A stretch of 64,000 nucleotides of DNA from positions 2,108,001 to 2,172,000 of the forward strand of contig JADJNU010000001.1 of NCBI GenBank assembly GCA_016714165.1, written 5' to 3'. The translations under genes and the position numbers were made by a program. Positions 37,524-46,948 of the stretch are shown piece by piece. Under the pieces are notes generated by a model. That model saw nothing but the letters and a program-made list of their open reading frames with translations. It did not search any database and was not told where the DNA came from. The DNA comes from Bdellovibrionales bacterium (lineage in GTDB: Bacteria > Bdellovibrionota > Bdellovibrionia > Bdellovibrionales > UBA1609). Every line of letters starts with the position of its first letter. The stretch's first letter is position 1.

Positions 37524-38845
37524 TTAGGAATCACTTTGAGTAAGTCAAAATCATCCCCTATCTCCGTTCGATCAGAAACAATGAAATCTGTGTTGTAATC
37601 GACAGGCAATGATTCTCCACGTAATGTGAGAAAATAAAATAGCTCCCTAGGAGGCATTGATCCTTCCAATCCATCAAAAAAATCAAATCGCCCACTTCCG
37701 CGAAGCTTGTAAATGGCTTCTCTATTCAAAAAACTCATCTTGGCAGCGACCTGATAAGAATGCACAAACAACGGCCTGTACTGCCTCGTTTCCCCGAAAG
37801 CTGATTCTATCCGTTTAATCTCCTTCAATTTGGATGGCGTCCACTTTTCTGGCACGATCCCATAACCCAAATCCACAACAAAAAATGAAGTCAAAGCAAC
37901 CCAGGTAACCAAAGTTATTTTAAACAGTCGCGAAGGAAAGTAGAGACCTGCCACCGCTAGAAAGAAGGGGTAAGCCAATATTGGCCAATTTGCTTCTACC
38001 TTGCCCCTAAAAGAACTCGCCAGAAAAAAAATGAGAGGACCCAAAGCAAAAAAGCTCACCCATTTCGGCAACCTCTCACTTCGAAAATTTATCAAAAACG
38101 CCCAAACCACAAAGGGAAAAAGCAAACCTATCTGTCCAATAAAATAGGACCACGTCCAAAAAGGATTCCATTTTGAATGGCCTAAACCGTGATTGATTTG
38201 AAACCGAAATGATGCAAATTCATTATTCAAATTCCATAACCACACAGGCAAAGACGTCAGCGAAAAGAAAAACGCCGCAATCAACAGACACAGCCAATGT
38301 CCGCGGGTCAGCTTTCTTTCCCACAGGACCCAAGTCAGGCCGATCAGACCAAAAAGACCCATGTGATACTTTGAGCAAAACCCCAACCCCAAACAAATTC
38401 CAAAAGAGGCGGCCCATTTCAATGATTTTGTTTCAATCGTACGAAGAAGAGCCAGTGTCGCTAAGGGTAAAAAAAACATCAGTGGCAAGTCTGGAGTGAC
38501 CACAATTGAGCCAGGTCCGGTGAGCGGATTTAAGAGCCACAAAATCGCCCATTTCCACACTTCGTCTTGGCCAAGGAATCTCTTCAATATGGGGATCCAC
38601 ACCCAAAATGACAAATGAAGAAAAATAACGGAGGGAATGCGCACGAAAGAATAATAATTTTCAAAGATACGGCCAAATTGGAAGAGCCAGGCCACAAACG
38701 GAGGATGATCGAAGTAGCTCAATTGAGGGTACTTTGACCATACCCAGTAATAGGCCTCGTCAGGTGACAGGGGCAAATAACCCGCAACTATTATTTTGAT
38801 TAGCAAGGCTATTACCCATAGCCAGCTCAGACGTGACAAAATCAA
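37520..38845 (-). CDS. GT39/ArnT-like membrane glycosyltransferase
   Basis: 441 residues with about ten membrane helices. The first periplasmic loop has the PMT/ArnT catalytic acidic pair in SPDEAYYW (about 27-34) and the following FDHPPFVAW. Members transfer sugars from polyprenyl-phosphate donors to lipid A, proteins or glycans in the inner membrane/periplasm. It is translationally linked to the downstream PHP-like gene (4-base overlap). Start at TTG 38845 is uncertain. Confidence 0.82.
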   Translation of the reverse strand: MILSRLSWLWVIALLIKIIVAGYLPLSPDEAYYWVWSKYPQLSYFDHPPFVAWLFQFGRIFENYYSFVRIPSVIFLHLSFWVWIPILKRFLGQDEVWKWAILWLLNPLTGPGSIVVTPDLPLMFFLPLATLALLRTIETKSLKWAASFGICLGLGFCSKYHMGLFGLIGLTWVLWERKLTRGHWLCLLIAAFFFSLTSLPVWLWNLNNEFASFRFQINHGLGHSKWNPFWTWSYFIGQIGLLFPFVVWAFLINFRSERLPKWVSFFALGPLIFFLASSFRGKVEANWPILAYPFFLAVAGLYFPSRLFKITLVTWVALTSFFVVDLGYGIVPEKWTPSKLKEIKRIESAFGETRQYRPLFVHSYQVAAKMSFLNREAIYKLRGSGRFDFFDGLEGSMPPRELFYFLTLRGESLPVDYNTDFIVSDRTEIGDDFDLLKVIPK

Positions 38846-38858
38846 TTCCTGGTTATGG

Positions 38859-39974
38859 TTATGGATATTTTAGTTTCTTAGATTTCCCAAGATCCCCAGG
38901 AACTCCCTTGTCGATGCCATTGTGAATAATATTGACTGCCCCCCCGTCCATAAGGTCAATGGTAACTGAAGATTTCCCTTTAATCGTGTGGACTTGCTCT
39001 GGCTGCAAGGCGACCTTTTTCAACTCCCCACCATCAACGCGAAAAGACACTTCAACTTTGTCCAAGGCTTCAATGATAATCTCCTGAGCTCCACCTTTTA
39101 ATCCAACAGGTGCTGCATCCTCCTCAGTCGGATTCTTAGGGGTATTCAATGCCACTTTCGGCATTACTGCCTCCAATGGCTTATTCACTGGCTGGTCTGA
39201 AAGTTTGGCTGGGACTGCGGCAGCAGAAACCGGCGGAGCTACCTTGACCCCGGCAATTGGCTTTTGCACTGGTGACGTCTCAACAGGCAGTTTTGGTCCT
39301 GCTGTCCCGACGATCTGTTTACTCGGCACTGGATTTTGATTGGGAGGCAAAGCAGGGACCGGAGTCTTCTTCGTTTCGTTTGCAGTTGACCGCGACAATT
39401 CAGATCTGGCAGTGTCAGACTGAATCGCAGATCCCTCTGATTTCGCCGTTCTCAACTGATCGCCCTCTTCACTGGCAGTTTCGCTCTCATGTTTTAAGCC
39501 GACAATATCTTCAGGGGCATCGGAAACGTGGCCCTCTTTTTCATATTTCTCAACGATCCCTTTCACTCCAATAATCAATCCTATGAGCAGTATAATACCG
39601 CCCGCCACCAACGATTTGGAAGTCAATGAAGTATCCTTAAGAATCGGTAAATCGTGATACCAGGGTATTGATGAACTCTCTTTCTTCTCTGGAACCTTGC
39701 CTTGTACCCCAAGTTCTTCTATCGCTTGGGGCTGTATATTTAGCTCCTCATTAAAAAGAGCCAATAACTGGTCACCGTCAATCTTGAGGTGACCCGCGTA
39801 GGACCGAATAAAACCACGCAGAAAAGAAATGGCCGGAAGCTTATCCATGTTGCCGGCCTCCATGGCTTGCAAAACACGTGGATTGATTTTGGTTGCTAAT
39901 GCAACCTCACTGATTGTCATGTTCTGCTTTTCACGATTCTCTTGTAATACCTTGCCCGTATTTTTCATTTCCAC
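38859..39974 (-). CDS. RodZ-like HTH-membrane protein
   Basis: 371 residues: N-terminal Xre/HTH_25 domain (VLQENREKQNMTISEVA, about 9-75), one membrane helix (about 118-136), a long Pro/Ala/Ser-rich periplasmic linker (about 150-285) and a C-terminal DUF4115 beta domain (ALDKVEVSFRVDGG, about 300-360). This is the RodZ layout, linking MreB to the elongation machinery; several related proteins in Bdellovibrionota act elsewhere. GTG 39974 or ATG 39968 may be the start. It lies immediately after the TPR lipoprotein gene. Confidence 0.82.
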   Translation of the reverse strand: MEMKNTGKVLQENREKQNMTISEVALATKINPRVLQAMEAGNMDKLPAISFLRGFIRSYAGHLKIDGDQLLALFNEELNIQPQAIEELGVQGKVPEKKESSSIPWYHDLPILKDTSLTSKSLVAGGIILLIGLIIGVKGIVEKYEKEGHVSDAPEDIVGLKHESETASEEGDQLRTAKSEGSAIQSDTARSELSRSTANETKKTPVPALPPNQNPVPSKQIVGTAGPKLPVETSPVQKPIAGVKVAPPVSAAAVPAKLSDQPVNKPLEAVMPKVALNTPKNPTEEDAAPVGLKGGAQEIIIEALDKVEVSFRVDGGELKKVALQPEQVHTIKGKSSVTIDLMDGGAVNIIHNGIDKGVPGDLGKSKKLKYP

Positions 39975-40752
39975 CTACCTGATCATTTCCAGCATATTCT
40001 TGGACTGACTACTGTACTTCCCCTCGGGAAAAAGAGCGATCAACTCCTCAAGCCGAGCAACAGCGCGAGACTTATCCCCAATCTTAAAATAACTAAGTGC
40101 GCTAAAATAATGGGGCTCATCGAATTTTGAAGACTTGCATAAAGCAATCGCTTGGTCAAACGACTCTGCGGCTAACTGAAAATCGCTCAACTCGAAAAGA
40201 GCCCGTCCATAAAAGTTGAAAGTGAGACAATTCTCCCTTTTTATCCCAAGCGATTTCTTTAGATAGTCCCTGGCCACAGCGAACTCGCCCTTATTGAAAT
40301 AAGCAATTCCCAAATTCGTCAGAGTTTTATCTGGAAATGGATATGTAAGGTCCTCATTTGCTCGTTTTAACACGGCTATAGCCTGATTATAGTTCCCCAT
40401 TTCGATATAAAGTCTCCCCAGATTATTTCTTGCATCCGTGTAATGAGGAGACTTCACCAGAGCCAATTGAATGTGTTGTTCAGCTTCGGGGTACTTTTGC
40501 CGGACAAAAAAGGCAAGTCCGAGGTTGTTTTGAATGGCCGGATTTTCGGGGGTCTAATTGCTCAGCTATCAGTAATTCTTGAAGAGCTCCCGGGTAATTG
40601 CCCTTTCCAAGTAAAGCCGTCCCAATCTGCAAATGAAGTTGAGCCCGACGCTCAACCGTTGCCTGTCCCGGAGCACAAGAGACAAGCAAAACAGGGATTA
40701 GGTGTATAGAAACAGCCGCTAGAATCGATAATTTCGATTTACGAAACCTCAT
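39975..40752 (-). pseudogene. PilF/PilW-like TPR lipoprotein, one-base insertion
   Basis: The N-terminus has a signal peptide with lipobox LVSC (about 23-26) and a first TPR; the frame from 40752 runs off after LDP at 40552. The rest (five more TPR units, to 39975) is in another frame that joins as LDP-ENPAIQNNLGLAF when one base is removed from the G5 run 40548-40552. The restored protein is 258 residues. PilF/PilW lipoproteins pilot PilQ secretin assembly for type IVa pili. It sits between ndk and the RodZ-like gene. Confidence 0.78.
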
Positions 40753-40916
40753 TTTGAGAACCTAACAAAGAAATGACATCGGAGCAAAAAATACACCATG
40801 AATGTTTCATGGAGTTTGCGCACAGCTTCAGGGAAAATCACCCAAAAGCCAAGGATCACGAGCTTTCCAATCCGTCCGCAGGAGAACGTTCTACAAGTGC
40901 TTATCGCCCCCAAGAA

Positions 40917-41342
40917 CTATATGTTAACGATCTCAGACTTCTCAAAAAATAAGCTCAGTTCACGGTCTGCACTTGCGTGACTGTCGCTACCATGGACCGC
41001 ATTCTCACCCACATTGTCGCCAAAGAGCCGACGAATCGTTCCCACAGCTGCTTTTGCAGGGTCAGTGGCACCCATAAGTGTTCTATTCTTTTCAACAGCA
41101 TTTTCACCAGCCAAACAAATGATCACCACGGGTCCGGAAGTCATAAAGCTCACCAACTCACCAAAAAAAGGTCGAGCCTTATGTTCAGCATAAAATTCTT
41201 CACATTTGGAACGATCAAGCCTTGTCATTCTTAAAGCGGCAATCCGGAGGCCGTTCTCTTCAAATTTTTGGATAATCGCGCCCACAACGTTCTTCTTGAC
41301 AGCATTTGGCTTAATTATACTAAACGTTCTTTCACTTGCCAT
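40917..41342 (-). CDS. ndk: Nucleoside diphosphate kinase
   Basis: 141 residues: TFSIIKPNAVKKN at the N-terminus and the catalytic His in NAVHGSDS (about 117-124). Complete family length. It transfers phosphate from ATP to NDPs and is a natural partner of succinyl-CoA synthetase (sucCD lie directly upstream, 65 bp). Confidence 0.97.
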   Translation of the reverse strand: MASERTFSIIKPNAVKKNVVGAIIQKFEENGLRIAALRMTRLDRSKCEEFYAEHKARPFFGELVSFMTSGPVVIICLAGENAVEKNRTLMGATDPAKAAVGTIRRLFGDNVGENAVHGSDSHASADRELSLFFEKSEIVNI

Positions 41343-41407
41343 TTTTGTCTCCTCGCAAAATTCCTGGGCTCCTTATAGGCGGGGCCCAAGAGATGCGTCA
41401 AATAGAT

Positions 41408-42277
41408 TTATTTCAGGCTGTTCTTAAGAGTCAATCCCAGTTCGGCTGGGCTTCGGGCTATCGAACACTGAGCTGCTTGAAGAGCTTCAAATTTGGCTTC
41501 GGCCGTCCCCTTGCCACCGCTGATAATGGCTCCCGCATGTCCCATCCGTTTTCCCTTTGGGGCGGTGGCTCCGGCAATAAAACAGGTCACGGGCTTCTTG
41601 AATTCACGTTTGATGTACTCAGCCGCCTCCTCCTCTGCTGAGCCACCAATCTCCCCAATCATGATGACGGCGTCTGTGTTCTTATCCGCATTGAACATCT
41701 CCAAAATATCAATAAAGTTTGTCCCGTTCACAGGATCGCCGCCAATGCCAATGCAACTGCTCTGGCCAAGTCCTTGATTGGTCAGCTGCCAAACAGCCTC
41801 ATAAGTCAGAGTTCCCGAGCGAGAAAGCACACCAATCCGACCGGGTTTGTGGATATGCCCAGGCATAATTCCAATCTTGCACTCTCCCGGTGTGATAACT
41901 CCAGGACAATTAGGGCCAATGAGACGTGTCTTGCGACCCTGCATATATCTCTTCACTCTCACCATATCCAGGACTGGAATTCCCTCTGTGATGCATACCA
42001 CCAAATCAAGCTCGGCATCAACGGCCTCCATGATCGCGTCTGCAGCGAGAGGAGGAGGCACATAAATGACGGATGCATTGGCCCGGGTCATTCGAATCGC
42101 TTGCTCAACTGTGTCAAATACGGGCAAACCTAAGTGTTTGCTGCCACCCTTGCCAGGAGTAACCCCTCCCACCATCTTGGTACCGTAAGCAAGCGCTTGT
42201 TCGGAGTGAAAGCTCCCCTGTGCTCCAGTTATACCCTGGCAAATAACTCTTGTATTCTTATCCACCAAAATAGCCAC
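41408..42277 (-). CDS. sucD: Succinyl-CoA synthetase alpha subunit
   Basis: 289 residues: N-terminal CoA-binding TRVICQGITGAQG, and the phospho-His segment MGHAGAIISGGKG (His about 246). GTG 42277 overlaps the sucC stop (TAGTG), so the two subunits are translationally coupled. TCA cycle, substrate-level phosphorylation. Confidence 0.97.
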   Translation of the reverse strand: MAILVDKNTRVICQGITGAQGSFHSEQALAYGTKMVGGVTPGKGGSKHLGLPVFDTVEQAIRMTRANASVIYVPPPLAADAIMEAVDAELDLVVCITEGIPVLDMVRVKRYMQGRKTRLIGPNCPGVITPGECKIGIMPGHIHKPGRIGVLSRSGTLTYEAVWQLTNQGLGQSSCIGIGGDPVNGTNFIDILEMFNADKNTDAVIMIGEIGGSAEEEAAEYIKREFKKPVTCFIAGATAPKGKRMGHAGAIISGGKGTAEAKFEALQAAQCSIARSPAELGLTLKNSLK

Positions 42278-43446
42278 TAGCGACCTCCATTTATTTGGCC
42301 AACAATTTTCTTTGCGGCATCAGTTAAATCATCAGCGGGGATGATGTTAAGGCCACTTTCAGTCAGAAGCTTTTTCCCTAGTTCAACATTAGTCCCTTGC
42401 AATCGAACTACCAGCGGAACTTTTAGGCCCACCTCTTTGCTGGCCGCAATCACTCCTTCAGCAATGATGTCACATTTCATGATCCCACCAAAAATATTCA
42501 CCAAAATGCCCTTCACATTGGGATCCTTGAGGATCAACTTAAAGGCATTGGTCACCTTCGCCTTGTCAGCTCCTCCTCCGACATCGAGGAAATTCGCAGG
42601 ACTCCCACCTTGAAGCTTAATGATATCCATCGTGGCCATTGCCAGACCAGCACCATTGACCAAACAACCTATATTGCCGTCCAATTTAATAAAGGCGAGT
42701 TCATATTTGCTCGCTTCTATCTCTGCGGGGTCCTCTTCGCTCAAATCACGATACTCAACAATGTGAGGCTGTCGGTAAAGGGCGTTGGAATCAAAGTTCA
42801 TTTTAGCATCAAGGGCAATGACCTCCCCCTCTTTTGTTTCAACGAGTGGATTGATCTCCGCCATTGAGCAATCACTTTTAACAAAGGCCTCATAAAGACT
42901 CAAAAAAACCTTGGATGCCTTGGCTGCAACCTTCTCCCTCATCCCAACATTAAAGGCCAATTGTCGAGCCTGAAAAGGCATCAATCCAACTGCTGGATCA
43001 ACAACTACCCGAAAAATCTTTTCAGGGGATTTTTCTGCTACCTCCTCAATGTCCATTCCTCCCTCAGAACTTGCCATCAGAGTAACTCGGCCACAGGCAC
43101 GGTCTAACAGAGCCGCAACGTAATACTCCTTCGAGATGTTACAACCTTGTTCGATATAGAGTCTCTGAACAACTTTCCCGTCGGGGCCCGTCTGGTGAGT
43201 CACCAATTTCATTCCCAAAATATCTTTCGCCAAACTCCGAACTTCATCGAGAGACCTGGCTAATTTTACTCCGCCCCCTTTCCCTCTTCCTCCAGCATGA
43301 ATCTGGGCCTTCACAACCCACAATGAACCTCCAACATCCGTTGCCGCTTTTACGGCTGCATCTACTGACACAGCCATAACGCCCTTCAAGGTCGTTACGC
43401 CAAAATGACGAAGAATCTCTTTGGCTTGATATTCATGTATATTCAT
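42277..43446 (-). CDS. sucC: Succinyl-CoA synthetase beta subunit
   Basis: 389 residues: N-terminal MNIHEYQAKEIL, ATP-grasp segments (KAQIHAGGRGKGGGVK), the metal-binding AEINPL, and GIMKCD near 320. The gene ends TAG, which overlaps the sucD start; TAG must therefore act as a stop in this core gene. Confidence 0.97.
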   Translation of the reverse strand: MNIHEYQAKEILRHFGVTTLKGVMAVSVDAAVKAATDVGGSLWVVKAQIHAGGRGKGGGVKLARSLDEVRSLAKDILGMKLVTHQTGPDGKVVQRLYIEQGCNISKEYYVAALLDRACGRVTLMASSEGGMDIEEVAEKSPEKIFRVVVDPAVGLMPFQARQLAFNVGMREKVAAKASKVFLSLYEAFVKSDCSMAEINPLVETKEGEVIALDAKMNFDSNALYRQPHIVEYRDLSEEDPAEIEASKYELAFIKLDGNIGCLVNGAGLAMATMDIIKLQGGSPANFLDVGGGADKAKVTNAFKLILKDPNVKGILVNIFGGIMKCDIIAEGVIAASKEVGLKVPLVVRLQGTNVELGKKLLTESGLNIIPADDLTDAAKKIVGQINGGR

Positions 43447-43473
43447 TTCTTCTCTCTCCTTTGGCCTTATGCC

Positions 43474-44421
43474 CTACTTGTAATTAAGTTTTCTGAGAGC
43501 CTCGACAAGTTCTCGCACTGCCTTCACCGAATTATCGAGGCCAGCTCTCTCTTCATCGTTGAGCTGCACTTCGATTACTTTTTCAAGGCCCTTACCACCC
43601 AATTTGCAAAGTACTCCAATAAAAAGATCTCGAACCCCGTATTCACCCCTTAAAAAGGCCGCACACGGCAATATTCTTCCTTGGTCTTTCAAAATTGATT
43701 CAGCCATCTGCACGGCGCTCGAGGATGGCGCATAGTATGCCGAACCCGTCTGTAAAAGCTGGACAATTTCGGCCCCACCTTTTCTTGTTCTGTCGACGAG
43801 AGCTTCGATGCGGTCCTTCTTCATGATTTCCATAAGAGGAACTCCACCAACAGAGCAGTGCCTAGGCATAGGAACCATGGTGTCCCCATGGCCCCCAAGA
43901 ACAAAAGCTTGAATATCTTTAACACTGACGTTCAATTCTTCTGCAATGAATGATCGAAAGCGAGCCCCATCAAGCACTCCGGCCATGCCGATCACCCGTT
44001 CCGGAGGATATCCCAAAGTTTCTTTTGCAACAAACGCCATAGCATCAAGGGGATTGCTCACAATAATCGCAACGGCGTTTGGAGAATACTCCCGAATCCC
44101 TTCACATACCGCTCGCATAATTTTCGCATTCGTCGCAAGCAAGTCATCACGACTCATTCCGGGTTTCCGCGGAATTCCGGCAGTGATAATCACCACATCT
44201 GATTGAGCAGTGTCCTTATAGTCCTTGGTTCCAAAAACGCGAGAATCAAAGCCTTCAACTGGAGATGCTTCAAAAAGATCAAGAGCTTTTCCTTTGGCTG
44301 CTCCCTCATTGATATCGACAAGAACAACATCGCCGAGCTCCTTTATTGCTGCCCAGTGTGCGCACGTGGACCCAACAAAACCTGCACCTACAACAGTTAT
44401 CTTTTTTCTCTTATGCATCAT
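43474..44421 (-). CDS. mdh: Malate dehydrogenase (LDH-like MDH)
   Basis: 315 residues from ATG 44421: Rossmann GAGFVGSTCAHW (about 11-22), catalytic Asp-Arg region and His in GGHGDTMVP (about 178-186), and the active-site-loop Arg in RKPGMSRDDLL. Start chosen for the GGAGGAG about 8 bases upstream; the extended frame lacks a signal. It heads an mdh-sucC-sucD-ndk operon (27-bp gap to sucC). Confidence 0.94.
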   Translation of the reverse strand: MMHKRKKITVVGAGFVGSTCAHWAAIKELGDVVLVDINEGAAKGKALDLFEASPVEGFDSRVFGTKDYKDTAQSDVVIITAGIPRKPGMSRDDLLATNAKIMRAVCEGIREYSPNAVAIIVSNPLDAMAFVAKETLGYPPERVIGMAGVLDGARFRSFIAEELNVSVKDIQAFVLGGHGDTMVPMPRHCSVGGVPLMEIMKKDRIEALVDRTRKGGAEIVQLLQTGSAYYAPSSSAVQMAESILKDQGRILPCAAFLRGEYGVRDLFIGVLCKLGGKGLEKVIEVQLNDEERAGLDNSVKAVRELVEALRKLNYK

Positions 44422-44490
44422 GATTTCACTCCTCCACTCCCTCTCATAAAATGTTGTCAATTCGCAACAAAATCAAATGTTTAGATTCGA

Positions 44491-44518
44491 TGTATAGCAA
44501 ACCCAGGCTTTTGTACAA
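44491..44518 (-). promoter_or_regulatory. Candidate promoter of the mdh-sucCD-ndk operon
   Basis: On the minus strand TTGTAC (44518-44513) and TATACA (44496-44491) are separated by 16 bp, about 70 bp before the mdh ATG. Confidence 0.45.
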
Positions 44519-44695
44519 CCAATCTATCTATATTAATGCCAATATACGGTTTGAAAAATACTTGCGACGATGATCTCAGTCCAGATTAATGCCTGGCACA
44601 AGCTACGAAGATAATCAAATTTGCCAGTCTCTTGTGGTTTTGCAAGAATGTAAGTGGATCACCAACAGTTTTATTTAACTGGAATTTGCAGCATA

Positions 44696-45454
44696 GTGTC
44701 AACTTTGATTGAGCTTAGAAATATCAGTGTGAGTTTCGATGGGCGCGAGCTCCTATCGAACATCAATCTCAGGATAGAAAAGGGGGAAATCTTTGTTCTT
44801 ATAGGTCCAAGCGGCCAAGGAAAGTCAGTGCTTCTCAAGATAATTGCCGGAATTCTCGAGCCAAGCCTTGGACAAATTTTTATTGATGGAATTGATCTCT
44901 ATCACTGTCCCTCCTCCAAAAAGACAGATCTCATGCGTCGCATGGGGATGTTATTTCAAAAAAATGCTCTATTTGATTCTCTCACTTGTTCGGAAAACAT
45001 TGCTTTTTTTCTCCGGGAGACCACCGCTTGTGATGAACCAGAGATCCACCGTCGAATCGATTTTTTTCTAAACGAAGTCGGTATCCTTCATGCCCGAGAT
45101 CTCCTGCCAGAGGAAATCAGCGGAGGAATGCAAAAGCGGCTTGGAATTGCGAGGGCTCTGGCCTTAGATCCAGAAATTATTTTCTACGATGACCCAACTG
45201 CTGGACTGGACCCAATTACAAGCCGCAAAATTGTCGATTTAATTATCAAACTGCAAAATGAGAAAAATTCGACCGTGATTGCAATTACCAACGATATGAA
45301 TCGGGCCTATCAAATGGCCGACCGAATAGGTATGCTCATTGACGGGGGCTTGATCATCACTGGAACTGAATCAGAGACGAAGGCACACCAAAACCCAGCA
45401 GTCTATCAATTTATCCGCGGTAACTCCAGTGGTCCGCTGACGGTGTCTGGATGA
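44696..45454 (+). CDS. MlaF-type ABC ATPase with degenerate catalytic residues
   Basis: 252 residues from GTG 44696 (an upstream GTG at 44654 gives 14 more). MlaF-like: Walker A GPSGQGKS, Q-loop MLFQKNALFDS, signature ISGGMQKR. The Walker B ends FYDD-P: the catalytic Glu is Asp (codon 45191-45193), and the H-loop reads ITND in place of SHD (Asn codon 45290-45292). By comparison with asymmetric ABC pairs, this subunit's own catalytic site should be impaired, while its canonical signature can serve its partner's site. The next gene is a second, differing MlaF-like ATPase, overlapping by 4 bases. MlaF energises phospholipid movement by MCE systems. Confidence 0.85.
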   Translation: MSTLIELRNISVSFDGRELLSNINLRIEKGEIFVLIGPSGQGKSVLLKIIAGILEPSLGQIFIDGIDLYHCPSSKKTDLMRRMGMLFQKNALFDSLTCSENIAFFLRETTACDEPEIHRRIDFFLNEVGILHARDLLPEEISGGMQKRLGIARALALDPEIIFYDDPTAGLDPITSRKIVDLIIKLQNEKNSTVIAITNDMNRAYQMADRIGMLIDGGLIITGTESETKAHQNPAVYQFIRGNSSGPLTVSG

Positions 45455-46203
45455 TTCGATTTGAAAATGTGATCAAATCATTTGGAGACCGAAGGGTTTT
45501 GGATTCCATCAGCTTTGAAGTCAAAGCGGGAGAAATTCTCTTTATTTTGGGAACCTCGGGCACAGGCAAATCAGTTTTACTCAAGAATATCGTTGGCCTG
45601 CTCAGACCTACATCTGGCAAAATTTTTGTGGATAATACAGAAGTCAGTCACCTCAGCGAAGAAGAGTATTTCGATATCCGAAGAAAATGCGGAATGGTCT
45701 TCCAACACCCGGCACTGTTTGACTCCTTAAGCGTTCATGACAATATCTGCTTTGGACTCCGACGACATTTTAAACTGTCAGAGGATCAAATTGACAAACG
45801 TGTGCAGGAAGTTCTTCGACTCGTCAATCTCCCAAAGATTTCGGAACAAATGCCCACCAGTTTAAGTTATGGAATGCAAAAGCGAGTCAGCCTGGCCCGG
45901 ACGATCGCAATCGGACCGAAAATTCTCCTTTTTGACGAACCCACAACAGGACTTGATCCCGTCACCACCACAACTATCAATGAATTAATTCGTTCCCTCA
46001 GTCGAACTCTGAACACGACCTCTTTGGTCGTCAGCCACGACATGCGTTGCGCCCTCGCTATCGCCGATAAAATTATTGTTCTCGATAAGGGCAAAATCAT
46101 TGCATGGGGAAGCCCCGCAGATTTGAAAAATTCAGACCACCCACTCGTTGTTGAATTCCTACAGGAGGCCTTGGCAATTGCATTTACTGATTCTAGTAAT
46201 TAA
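45451..46203 (+). CDS. MlaF-type ABC ATPase with intact catalytic residues but altered signature
   Basis: 250 residues: Walker A GTSGTGKS (34-41), Q-loop MVFQHPALFDS, Walker B LLFDEP with catalytic Glu163, H-loop VVSHD with His196. The signature, however, is LSYGMQ (138-143; Tyr codon 45868-45870) where families have LSGGQ/LSGGM. It is complementary to the upstream ATPase, which has SGGM but lacks the Glu and His. Together they predict a heterodimer with one active and one degenerate nucleotide site. The gene overlaps both neighbours. Confidence 0.88.
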   Translation: MIRFENVIKSFGDRRVLDSISFEVKAGEILFILGTSGTGKSVLLKNIVGLLRPTSGKIFVDNTEVSHLSEEEYFDIRRKCGMVFQHPALFDSLSVHDNICFGLRRHFKLSEDQIDKRVQEVLRLVNLPKISEQMPTSLSYGMQKRVSLARTIAIGPKILLFDEPTTGLDPVTTTTINELIRSLSRTLNTTSLVVSHDMRCALAIADKIIVLDKGKIIAWGSPADLKNSDHPLVVEFLQEALAIAFTDSSN

Positions 46204-46948
46204 TGATATTGGAGGATGCCTCATTTTCTTGAAGGACGTCTCCCTCATTGCTCTGAAGGGCAAATGGCATTTATCGCTCATTTGTGAGCAGATTTGGAAG
46301 GTCACCAAACAGAGCTTCTCGACCACAGGCCTGGCGGGATTTTTTGTTGGCGCTATTATGACAGTTCAATTCACGATGCAGGTAAAGGAGTTTGGGGCCC
46401 TGGGATACCTGGGCGGCCTCTCAACCAGTGCGACAATCCGAGAGGTGGGCCCTCTTCTTATTGCCTTCATGTTGAGCGGAAAGATTGGCGCCTTTACTTC
46501 AGCAGAGCTGGGAACGATGAGGGTGACTGAACAGATTGATGCCATACGATGTCTTGGAGCCAATCCCATACGTGAGATTATCTTTCCGCGTTTTGTAGGA
46601 ATCGTTGTTTCTAGTTTTTTCCTTCTGGCCCTTGGCCTGATCATGTCTGTTGCAGGAGGACTCCTCATGGGCATGTTTTTTTCTGGAATTAACCCAGAAG
46701 AATATTTACGCCATATACCAACGATAATTACGAGTATCTCTATTGGAAATGGCTTGATCAAATGCTTTACCTTCGCTCTCATTTTGGCCTCCATTTGTAC
46801 GTATAAGGGATATACAACGACAGGCGGGACAAAGGGAGTTGGCCGCTCGGTCGTCAGCACTGCTGTAGCTTCTATGGTTGGAATCGTCGTTGCAGATTGG
46901 ATGACAAGCTTTGTTGGTGAAATTGTCCTAAAGATGGTGATCAATTGA
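46178..46948 (+). CDS. MlaE-type permease 1 of the MCE transporter
   Basis: 256 residues from TTG 46178, chosen because AGGAGG (46163-46168) is 9 bases upstream; this places the start inside the ATPase gene end. MlaE family: five to six membrane helices, the central conserved block EVGPLLIAFMLSGKIGAF, and ELGTMRVTEQIDAI (periplasmic/coupling motif). By family it forms the inner-membrane channel for MlaD-bound lipid. A second MlaE follows. Confidence 0.9.
   Translation: MHLLILVINDIGGCLIFLKDVSLIALKGKWHLSLICEQIWKVTKQSFSTTGLAGFFVGAIMTVQFTMQVKEFGALGYLGGLSTSATIREVGPLLIAFMLSGKIGAFTSAELGTMRVTEQIDAIRCLGANPIREIIFPRFVGIVVSSFFLLALGLIMSVAGGLLMGMFFSGINPEEYLRHIPTIITSISIGNGLIKCFTFALILASICTYKGYTTTGGTKGVGRSVVSTAVASMVGIVVADWMTSFVGEIVLKMVIN

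Noticed and set aside
44592..44608. Sigma-54 promoter before the MCE operon (TGGCAC)
   Set aside because: The -24 half is perfect but no GC/TTGC is found at the required distance.
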